64,000 bases of DNA. Origin: Morchella semilibera (lineage: Eukaryota > Ascomycota > Pezizomycetes > Pezizales > Morchellaceae). The stretch is taken from positions 3,578,580-3,642,579 of the forward strand of contig CM018604.1 of assembly GCA_009192285.1 (NCBI GenBank). The letters run 5' to 3'. Position 1 is the first letter of the stretch, and each line of letters begins with the position of its first letter. Under the pieces are notes generated by a model, which was not told the DNA's origin, searched no databases, and saw only the letters and a list, made by a program, of their open reading frames with translations. A program made the position numbers and the translations under genes. Positions 55,359-64,000 of the stretch are shown one piece after another.

Positions 55359-58291
55359 ATGTGGACTAACGTGAAGGTGGGTTGGTAGGAGGGAGAGAAA
55401 AAGTTGGTGATTATTAGTGATGCGAACTGGTCTGGTGCCGGTATGGGGGAGGGAGTAACGATTATTGAGTTAAGGAGGGAAGGGTTGTGGGGGGGGGGGG
55501 TTGCGCTGAGCTGGGGGGGGAAGAGGACCCTGCATTAGATGATGCATCGTGACGCCCCAATCATGCAGGAACCAACGGGGACCGATATACGATAAAAGAC
55601 ATGCACCTAAGCCTTTAGTCCCATTGTACCTACCTGGTACTCGTTATCTTATCCAACTTAAGCGCCCTCCGTTTTTTTTTTTTTTTTTTTTTTTACTTTA
55701 ACACCTCGCGGAATACTTCATATGCTTCGATTCGGTCGTTTCATTCCTTCTCACTCTTGTTGTTAATGTTTTTCGGCTCACATCGTTCGGTATCATTCGG
55801 TTGGTCGGCTGGCGTCCGGTTGTCTTTTTTTCTTCCCATCAATTTATCTCTGATTTTTTGACTTTTTTTTTCTGGCTGTTGCTTAGAGCAATCAGCTATG
55901 CGGGTTCTGATGGGTTGTATGTATTTTCTTGCTTGTTATTTTTTTTTACTTTTTACTGTTGTATGGGGATTGATGCCATGGCGTGGAGAGGAAGGGATAA
56001 TATTACTTACTGCCGGTGGAGATGGGGAAGAATAAATAACAAATAACTACCCTCACTTGTGAGCAAGATCTATCAAGAAAGAAATCATTACTCCAGTGCA
56101 ATATAAAATGGAGAATTTCTCGTCCTGCCTATCTAATGGAACGTGCTCTTATCCCTTACTTGAGAGAATGTGCCCTGTGATAGGTCTTGTTCTGGTATCG
56201 GGCCTACTTGCTTCACCCTTTCGGATTGATATCTTCGCTTATCAACCTCATTAGCCGTTTTATGTACTTATATGTACACATGTAGGTTTCTATCACCCAG
56301 TTCGTTGCCTTGAGGCAGGGTCCCGCTTGTATTCACCACCCACGCCAGTTTGGGTAAATGCGGGAGAATTTCGGCGAGAACTTTATTTAGCTCAACCGGG
56401 TATGAAGGGAGGTGGATCGGTAATCGATTAAGCAAACCACGTTGATATTGTGTAGTGAAGGGAGTATCCTTGAACTGTTTGTGACGTCGTTGAAACTGAC
56501 ATATGCTGCATTGTCAGAGGCTCGACGAGGCTCGACGATGGAACATGAAATTATTCTATGCATTACCATGCGATCGGATTCTGACTGTTGAGCCCAGGCA
56601 CCATCGGAAAGATAGTGGTGTGGACAAGGCCCGAGACGAGATTCTAACTGCCCTTGCATCATCGGTTTCTTTTCCCCCTCGGAAGGCAAACAGAGGTTTT
56701 GTTTGATGCGTGCGCTGCAAATCCGGCGCGCCCCCAGCCCAGAATTGAATCGAAACGACGTCTTTTTGGGTGGATCTGAGCTTTGCGAACCAAAAGCATG
56801 GGCTCTAGGCATCACAGGCAAGGCTGAGTGTGGATAGGGCTGCGTCTTTCTCCAAGCCTCAGGGTTTGTACTGTTCCGATATTCGATCGATGCTCTTCTA
56901 CATGCTGCGATTGCTACGAATTTTTTTCGCTTCGCACCGGTGTCGTCGTTGGGGTGATTTGGAGGGTGGTGCGTACAGATGTCCAGATGTGCTTCTCGCC
57001 CGCGTACGCTCGCGCGCTGGAAACTGAGGTTAGGCGTTTTGGACTGTGCACTGGATGAAAATAGATTCTGGCTCTCCAGATGCTGTACAGCAGACCTGGG
57101 TGTCAGTGGATAGTGGGTACTGGATGATGAATTTTGGTTGAGACATTACCGAGGGCCTAAAAGAACGGCCTAGATGATATCATGCCCCAACGTTTCAAAG
57201 TAGAATGATGAAATATCTGTTTTAGGTGTGGAGTGAAGGGTTGCTGGGATGTGCGAGTGATTCGCTAGCTAAGGGCAGAGTGGCTGACAGTTTGTCTCGC
57301 TAGCTTGCTACCCCTCCATGGGAACACGGTGTTCACCGAAACGACCCAAAGGAATGAAGATTTGAATTTTATCTGATTTTGGAACCACATGAAAGGTCCC
57401 TTAAATACGGAACCGATAACTGGTTGTATCACTCTAGTGATTCCATTCGGCTCTTCCTTGGATGTCAGTATGTTCATGAGAACCCGTTACCAGTTTGTTA
57501 TGATGCCTGCATAAACCTTCAAAATTCATTGTTCTAACGATTATACTACTACAGAAAACCCCCCAAAAAAACCCAAAACCTCTCCCCTATAGGCCCCAGG
57601 ACCACTTCCTGCTTTCCCCTTCTCCTGCCTGGTGGGTTAGACAGAAGACAAAGCGATGGGTGAGTGATCAGTCTGGATGGTTTGGCGAAATGTTACATGT
57701 AGTCCTATTGAAAAACAAGGCATGCCTCATGGATGGTATTGAAACTGAAGTCCTATCCGATTAATGTGCTCCTGTTTTCCCCATTACTCCCGCGTCTAAG
57801 CAGATTCTTTAACCAGATACACCCAGAGCAATTGGTAGCACCTGTCATGTTAAAAGAATGGCACATGAAGTCATGGAGGGCTTGTAAACACCAAAACCAT
57901 TGCTCAGGTTACCCAAACAGTTCATCTTACAGCTAAAGCTCTAATAGAATGGTCCTTTTCGCTATTCTACTTACTAGCCTGACATTCCACCCAAGTTCAC
58001 AGCTGGTCACTCGGGCATAAAAAAAACTTATTTCGGAATATATGGTACGTTTTTCGCGTGCAGGATACCTTCTATTGGCCGGTATACTGAGATATACAAA
58101 CGATGAAGCACGAAGCCCGGGGTGCTGGCCAGTGTCTACCCTATCACCTGCCTGGATTAATTGCGGGCCGTTCAATATTCAAGTCAGATGTCTGGCCTTG
58201 AAAGATTCAATATGAACCAATAGTGGTAAGGCTGTCACCACGTTTGAAAGTGCAACTATTCTTTGGCCCTAGAATACTACCCCCTTAAAGC
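55359..58291. other. Gene-free region
   Basis: G-runs at 55489-55499 and about 55512-55519; T-run 55672-55694. Frames at 55801-56046 and 56387-56821 (minus) have no family features. No repeat could be delimited. Confidence 0.35.
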
Positions 58292-58299
58292 TATAAAAG
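58292..58299 (+). promoter_or_regulatory. TATA box of the J-domain gene
   Basis: TATAAAAG, 169 nt upstream of the ATG at 58468, with nothing better between. Confidence 0.5.
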
Positions 58300-58385
58300 G
58301 CCCATCTACTTGCAGGTTCTAACCTCTTCTCCTCCCAGTCATTACCAAAATTAACGTCCCACACCAGCACAAAAGCATAAGGTAC

Positions 58386-58453
58386 CACCACCACCACCAC
58401 CACCACCACCACCACCACCACCACCACCACCACTACTACTACTACTACTATTA
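58386..58453. repeat. (CCA)n / (CTA)n microsatellite in the 5' leader
   Basis: About 16 CCA units followed by about 7 CTA units, ending 15 nt before the start codon. It probably lies in the transcribed leader. Confidence 0.85.
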
Positions 58454-58467
58454 TACATAATATTAAG

Positions 58468-60312
58468 ATGGGCGGATCACGCTCCGAGGACCGGTTCTGC
58501 CTGCGCGTCGAGTTAGGATGTAGTCCATGCAATGAGTCTCCAAAACCCCCTTCAAAACCTCACCGCCATGAGCGTAGAGATCAGGATGGTAAAGAGCGAT
58601 CTCAGAGAAGCCGCTCAGGAGGCCCTTCCAGAAGTAGGCCCCAGTCACCAACTATTGCTATTCGCCAGGCAACGGTGGTGCCAATGTCTGTGGAGAGACA
58701 CCGATCCAGACACAGATCTGGATCAGCTGCGAGGGCTCGCTCACCGACCATCCAAGTGGTATATCCACGGGTAGGAGAGATGACGACTTCGAACCCCAGG
58801 CGCTCCACATCAGCGCGTCGCCGCAACACTGCACCGGAACATCCAGAGGAGGCAACAGCTCCACACCATAGGCGCAGCAGCTCAAGAAGTCGTCGTGAAC
58901 CCCCGGGGCAGTTCCATGGATGGTCCCCGGAGCGCAAAAAGGACTATTCATACTATGCTGAGCCAATTGCAGCACCCCCACCACCTTCCTGGCCAGTACC
59001 AGAGCAGGATTATCATCCTACCCCGATGCTGCACCGGGCCCCCTCAACACCCCCCCCGCCGTCGCCCCATCGGCCCCGCACCCCAGATATACATACGTCC
59101 AGAACAGAGAGTCCACATACTGACGGCGCTGCCGATACTGGTAGCGGAGGTAGCCGTAGAGATCCAAGATCTTTTGCATCCCGTGCTGCAGCTGCGGAGA
59201 GGGCGGCCTCTGGCCGGGGAGGGAGCCACCAAAGGGACCACGACCGCCCTGCAACAGGAGAGAGCCACCGAAGGGACCATGACCGCCCTGCAACAGGAGA
59301 GAGCCACCGAAAGGACCACGACCGCCCTGCAACGGGAGAGAGCCACCGAAGGGATCACGACCGCCCTACAACGAGAGAGAGCCACCGAAGGGACCACGAC
59401 TACTCTGCAACGGGAGAGAGCCACCGAAGGGACCACGACCGCCCTGCAACGGGAGAGAGCCACCGAAGGGATCAAGACCGCCCTACAACGAGAGAGAGCC
59501 ACCGAAGGGACCACGACTACTCTGCAACGGGAGAGAGCCACCGAAGGGACCACGACTACCCTGCAACGGGAGAGAGCCACCGAAGGGACCACGACCGCCC
59601 TGCAACGGGAGAGAGCCACCGAAGGGACCACGACCGTCCTGAAACGGGAGATAGTGGCCGCAGGGATAGGCACCACAGATACGAGCATACACACGATCGC
59701 TATCCGGCAGAAAGGCCTGTGAATTCTGGTGCCCATGTAGAGACCTTCTATACTTCGACCGATGGGTACCCCTCCGGGGTGCAATACGCCAGCTATACAT
59801 TCCCACCGCCCCAGTCCTATGAAACTACTTACTACCAGGCCTATCAGGGAAAAACCCACCCATTCACAGCCGGCCCTGCCTACGAAGCAGCGCCGCCGCC
59901 GCCCCATCCGTATGCTGAGGGTTATTCTAGCGGTGGGAGCAACAACCACAGCCGCCGCCCATCCACCGCCCACGGGGGTTACTACTCCCGCCCAAGTAGT
60001 AGCTATAGAAGTGGCTACGAATTTCCGCCGGGACCCACTAGTGGCTCCTACCCAGGTTCAAATGGAGGGGCTTACCCAGGCCCAAGCGGTGCACACGAGC
60101 CCGAGACATTGCCGGAGGACTTGGGCCCATATTGGGCCGAGTTAGGGCTTCAACCAGGCGCTGATGATGCCGCAATTAGGTCGGCTTACAAGAAGCTTGC
60201 GCTCAAGTGTCATCCGGATAGGCTGGCCGGGATGGACGAGGGGGAAAAGAAAATATTGGAGCAGAAGTTTGTGAAGGTCAAGGAGGCGCATGATATCTTG
60301 TTGGAGAAGTAG
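58468..60312 (+). CDS. Large disordered protein with tandem repeats and a C-terminal J domain
   Basis: 614 aa without introns. Residues 1-245 are Arg/Ser/Pro-rich and disordered (RSGGPSRSRPQSP, SSSRSRREPPG). Residues ~250-397 are eleven tandem copies of a 13-residue unit (RRDHDRPATGESH and variants). Residues ~400-545 are Tyr/Pro/Gly/Ser-rich. The last ~67 residues (PYWAELGLQPGADDAAIRSA onward, with HPD in KCHPDRLAG) are a J domain with the catalytic HPD motif. J domains stimulate the ATPase of Hsp70; a C-terminal J domain behind a long disordered region is known in fungi, but the client is unknown. The Arg/Ser-rich N-terminus would fit a nuclear or RNA-linked role; that is inference. A TATA box and a microsatellite leader precede it. 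Confidence 0.85.
   Translation: MGGSRSEDRFCLRVELGCSPCNESPKPPSKPHRHERRDQDGKERSQRSRSGGPSRSRPQSPTIAIRQATVVPMSVERHRSRHRSGSAARARSPTIQVVYPRVGEMTTSNPRRSTSARRRNTAPEHPEEATAPHHRRSSSRSRREPPGQFHGWSPERKKDYSYYAEPIAAPPPPSWPVPEQDYHPTPMLHRAPSTPPPPSPHRPRTPDIHTSRTESPHTDGAADTGSGGSRRDPRSFASRAAAAERAASGRGGSHQRDHDRPATGESHRRDHDRPATGESHRKDHDRPATGESHRRDHDRPTTRESHRRDHDYSATGESHRRDHDRPATGESHRRDQDRPTTRESHRRDHDYSATGESHRRDHDYPATGESHRRDHDRPATGESHRRDHDRPETGDSGRRDRHHRYEHTHDRYPAERPVNSGAHVETFYTSTDGYPSGVQYASYTFPPPQSYETTYYQAYQGKTHPFTAGPAYEAAPPPPHPYAEGYSSGGSNNHSRRPSTAHGGYYSRPSSSYRSGYEFPPGPTSGSYPGSNGGAYPGPSGAHEPETLPEDLGPYWAELGLQPGADDAAIRSAYKKLALKCHPDRLAGMDEGEKKILEQKFVKVKEAHDILLEK
59211..59660 (+). repeat. Coding 39-bp minisatellite, 11 units
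   Basis: 39-bp units around 'gggagagagccaccgaaggg'. Units 4-5 and 7-8 share the same unusual pair (DRPTTRESHRRDHDYSATG and near-copy), which shows a block duplication inside the array. Confidence 0.9.
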
Positions 60313-62372
60313 GGCGGCGGGGGGTTCTGTTTATCTTTCGGGTTTCTTTCTTCTTTTCTTGGGAGTACGGGTATTCTGAGCTTTCCACGTTTATAGAGAA
60401 TTTCCTTTGTGTTTGGTTTTCTGGGTTTCCTTTACTTTCTTTTCCTGGTACTTGGAGTATTTGGTGTTTGGGTCTCAAGACATTTTTTGCCTTTTCCTTT
60501 GATATACCTCTCCTTTTTCTTTTATCCCCTTATTTAATCAGATACTGTCGCTTGGGCGCGGCCGGTAGTTTATGACTGTAGGGTTTTTATTCCCTTTCAG
60601 GACGTTTATACGATACCTAGCATAATACAAACATGAACTTGGAACTTTGAACTGTGCTACTTGTGTAGTATTGCTGTGTCGTGATGATATTTGTTTCCTA
60701 TATGCAATGACGTAGAGACATAAAACCCATTCGGGGAATCCCTAAATGGTAACGTGAGACTAATACTGGAACACGGAATCACGAATAATCACCCGGTCTT
60801 GGCAATTGCTCGAGTTGGTATGGCGAGCTGGTGACACTAGGCCACCAACAGCTACTCTCTACATATAGCTTACCACCCAGATCTTCTGGCCCAACTCATT
60901 ATCAGAGCCCATGTATCTACATGTATATAAATAACCGCCCAAGCTGTACTGCACTAGCTAATTCCAATCCTCGCCTAAGCACAATAATCTATATCGATTC
61001 TGACAAGAGGTGCTAGCTAGTAACGAATATGCAATTCTCTAATTACGCTGATAATGCTGCATGGCTGAATTGAGTTGTGTTTATAGTGGCGGTGTCTTAG
61101 GCCTAGGAGTACGGTAAATGTACTGAGTTGTGTGCTCTGGTGAGATGGGGTGCTAGGGTGGGTTTGCACTGGTTATCTAATTTAACTTCAGGAATGCACG
61201 GTGTTTTAACATGTGAATGTTCGGGCGTTTTGTTGTACTTTATTTTACTTTGTTTTGTTTAACTCATTAATTCATGCAGCCTCCTAGCTACGGCAATAGC
61301 GTGCTATTTTCTCCCCGGAACGCCTCCCCCTCCACCGCCACCCCCAAAAGAAATCTAAAAAGGCAAAAAAACAAAAACAGAATACAACTTCTCGCCACCC
61401 AACATCAAAACCCTCAAAAATGAAATGTCAATCTTTTATCACAGATTTCTCCGCCCCAGTCCCCTCCACTCCTCACCTGCCTCTCCTTCTTCTTCGTGCT
61501 TCCACTTCCGCCATTGAATGTTCGAATATTTTGTGGCTGGTGTATTTCATATGAGGGGTTTTCTTTTCCCTCATGCAACATCTATCAGCGGGAAGGGGAA
61601 CAGCGTAGACATTAGAGATAGAAATGACCGGAATATTTATTCTACGTTCTTACCCCCTAGAACCGGCTCTGGTTGCTGGTTCATTCTATAGATATGAAGC
61701 TGGACAGTATTGGCTAGGCCTTGGCACCGCTGGGCTGATGCCTAGATGTTGATATATAGAGATTTGGCGATATGTATTGTTGTATAATTGGAATTGCGGC
61801 TACAGGATAGAAATGTGGTGTCTTCATAGAGTCTCTAGATTGTAACTAGGGAGTTGATGGCTGTGTGGGTGTGAGTAAGATTCCGCAGCGGTCTTGGAAG
61901 ACGGAAGATAAAGGAGGATCTCTTGAAGGCACTTTGGCAGCGCTCGGAGAGTTCCTTCAGAGAGGTAGCATTTCTAAAGATTAGCCTTCTATCCAATATA
62001 TATTAACTATTAGTAACTTACCGTCAATGAAATTCATGGGGGTCAGCGAGCAGCGCGTCTGATATATTATTCGTGTAGAAACCTAGCCGGAATAGTATCT
62101 CAGTACCCCACCTGCCAGGCAAAATCATTCACTATAATGGCTACTTGTAGTATCTATCAATGGAACCTTGGGGCTTCTTTTTGGGTCTTACATGCTTATA
62201 CTCACAAGCTGCATCTGTGTTCACACACACACACACCAAAGCTTGAATTCAAGAATACTGTATTGACATCGACCCTCCAAGAAAGATAAATGCCAACACG
62301 TCGGGGGGATACGACCATATATAGCGGGCTCGATAGTTTTATGTCCCTTCCCCCTCGCGAGAGTATCGTAAT
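60313..62372. other. 3' flank of the J-domain gene and intergenic DNA
   Basis: T-rich 3' end (60330-60540). A TACTAAT-like and GTAAGT-like signal pair on the minus strand near 62005-62025, next to coding-like sequence at 61870-61960, might mark a small gene, but no consistent frame was found. Confidence 0.3.
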
Positions 62373-62669
62373 TTAGATTTTTCCCAATGTAATAAGGGCG
62401 GGTCTTTCGGCAGTGTGGTTGTTGGGGAGGGGGAAAAGATGTTTGAGGTCGGTGGTGGGGGAAAGTACAGTACATGCACATGTAACGTACATGGACCCAA
62501 GGTGTGATGAGAGAAGTGGCGGAAAAAAAAAAGGGTAGTCTGGGACACATTGCAAAAAGTGCGCACTAAATTCATTTTCCAGCGACACCAGGTCATCCAA
62601 CACAGCCCGACTCTTTGCCATCGCAACTCTTTCCAAATCCTCACGTTTTCTATCTCCCCAATCTCCCAT
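62373..62669 (-). CDS. Hypothetical protein or first exon, low confidence
   Basis: Starts MGDWGDRKREDLERVAMAKS and continues RAVLDDLVSLENEFSAHFLQ, a charged amphipathic stretch that looks like coding sequence. After that the frame turns into Pro/His/Cys-rich low-complexity sequence, so a splice donor probably lies near 62550 (GTGTCC is one candidate). No family recognised. Confidence 0.3.
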   Translation of the reverse strand: MGDWGDRKREDLERVAMAKSRAVLDDLVSLENEFSAHFLQCVPDYPFFFPPLLSSHLGSMYVTCACTVLSPTTDLKHLFPLPNNHTAERPALITLGKI

Positions 62670-63047
62670 TACGGAAGATGAGAATTCGCTCGGCTAAAAA
62701 CCAAAACTCAAATCAAATAGTGGCCTTCTTCGACGGAACGAGTGTTCATAGATCGAAAATATCCAACCCTTCAAAATGGGACGCGAATCCATCCTTGGTA
62801 GAACGAGAGTATCTAGGGCTGAATTCATCCGGCTGAAGGGCTCTTGCTCAGAATGGAGAGCTACATCTGGCAGCAATAGGAGGGTATTTACTGTGGGGGG
62901 CTACGCTTGGCCTGAGAAGCCCTTTGGGGCGATACCCGACATGAAGAGGATCACCAATCCGGGGAAAATGAATACATACATGCATTGATGTTCGTAATAT
63001 CAGCACTCAACGTTACCATCGAGTTTTCTGGGTAGCCTTATCCATGA
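62670..63047. other. Intergenic, no gene supported
   Basis: Short overlapping frames on both strands, none with family features. Confidence 0.3.
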
Positions 63048-63287
63048 TAGTGATGTTCGGAACTAACGAGAGGAGTGGAAGAGGAGGCCGGGAGTGGGGT
63101 GCGGATATGAATTTTGTTTTGTGTGTTTGTTTTGTGTTTTTGTTTTGAGCTGTGCCCGTTTTTTGTTTTTGGGCGGAGGAGGATTAGGGGAAGGATGTCA
63201 ACCCCGGAGAGGTGGGGGAAGACGGTTGCCATAGCCGGAAGGCTGCATGTAATAAATAAAATAAAAATACATGTAGTGATGTTCGGA
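63048..63287 (+). mobile_element. 5'-truncated LINE, copy 3, with 14-bp target duplication
   Basis: The body 63062-63273 is flanked by TAGTGATGTTCGGA on both sides (63048-63061 and 63274-63287, identical). It ends 'ggttgccatagccggaaggc', 'tgcatg', then an AATAAATAAA-type tail. The perfect duplication makes it the youngest-looking of the three LINE copies. Confidence 0.8.
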
Positions 63288-64000
63288 TATTACAAGCGAT
63301 TTGATGATACCGAGTGATACATCATGATTAAGTCAAAAAAATATTCTAATTGTGCCAACTGCCACCTTGGGTCTATGACAGAGAGTCTTGGGATTCTTTC
63401 TCGCCCGGTTGTTCAAGAAGTTATTCTATTTCCCTTGCGGAAATACTTTCTCATTCAATGATATGACCGAGAGCTAGCTTCTCGCCTTGATTCTTGATAG
63501 GAATGGATAGTCCTTGTGTTGTCTAAAAGGTACGCAGAATCTTCCTTTCCGCTTCTTATATATATATACTGCCCTTTTCTTGTTCCCAATCTCTTTTCTT
63601 AGTCGGATCACCCAATACGATACAACACTATCCCCTTCTTAAATACGGGTCTGTCTTCGGCGCATACAACGATCTATTACTCTCCCGAATATTCACTTTA
63701 TATGTTCCTGCATATATTCGGGCCCTACATAGAAGTGAGGCACCTAGGCGTTAGCTGATATTGAATATGTAGCTTACAAACAGCGTCCATTCTAAATTGT
63801 CGAAGGCAGAGACACCTCCATCACTCACCATCAATCACTCACCACCCCGTTCCGTTCAAATACCCAAAAAGCAACCCAGCATCTTTCCTAATCCACCCAC
63901 ACTCTTTACTCTCCCGTTCTCAAACTTGGAACTCTCTACTGGCATCACCGGCACTGCCTGCCTTACAGCCCCAACACCTATCCCAAACTTTATTCCCGCT
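63288..64000. other. Window-end region, possible leader of a gene beyond the edge
   Basis: TATATATATA near 63560-63569, then CT/CA-rich sequence. A plus-strand frame without an ATG is open from about 63773 to the edge (ending TAPTPIPNFIPA). It may be leader or coding sequence; this cannot be decided. Confidence 0.3.

Noticed and set aside
58895-59973. Long overlapping frames on both strands across the J-domain gene's repeat
   Set aside because: The 39-bp unit is a multiple of three, so several frames stay open. Only the 58468 frame reaches the J domain.
1-64000. CRISPR array, rRNA genes or bacterial operons
   Set aside because: None seen. The tandem repeats have no regular unique spacers, and introns and element types are eukaryotic.

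Overview
The window looks like a repeat-rich, gene-poor piece of a filamentous ascomycete genome. The evidence is short GT..AG introns of about 46-76 nt, a DHA1-type MFS transporter, a chromodomain Ty3/Gypsy element, Tad-like LINE tails and many TA-flanked MITEs. The frequent palindromes of the ACATGT/TACATGTA kind and the high transposon load would fit a Pezizomycetes (truffle-like) genome. That placement is an inference; no species call is possible from the sequence alone.

Layout. Positions 1-9700 are AT-rich and accessory. They hold the 3' end of a PIF1-like helicase gene, a 1.6-kb degenerate 30-bp minisatellite, a multi-exon gene that may be DUF6532-like, and a minus-strand gene for a Tet/JBP-type 2-oxoglutarate/Fe(II) dioxygenase. 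The dioxygenase N-terminus is a coding 60-bp minisatellite interrupted by a small fold-back insertion. Next come a 157-bp tandem array ending in a 160-bp-arm palindrome and a six-cysteine coiled-coil protein. Positions 9.7-23 kb are a field of MITEs and one truncated LINE, with one spliced C2H2-like zinc-finger gene (13747-14851, minus). Positions 22958-29079 are a complete minus-strand Ty3/Gypsy chromovirus with a perfect 5-bp target duplication, an open pol and a broken gag.

Positions 29-44 kb are mostly decayed intergenic sequence with a second LINE tail (own target duplication), a probable relative of the C2H2 gene (36316-37444) and an unrecognised two-exon fragment (41662-41969). Positions 44025-45803 hold a four-exon MFS transporter with an apparent 1-nt deletion in its central loop. 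Positions 46-58 kb contain small uncertain genes, one hairpin MITE and several long homopolymers. Positions 58468-60312 encode a 614-aa disordered protein with 13-residue tandem repeats and a C-terminal J domain. A third LINE tail lies at 63062-63273.

The part most worth attention is the 1-9.7 kb block. It puts a helicase end, a transposon-associated-looking protein, a candidate DNA-base-modifying dioxygenase and unusual tandem and inverted repeats side by side. That could be a mobile unit or the wreck of one; the sequence alone does not prove it.
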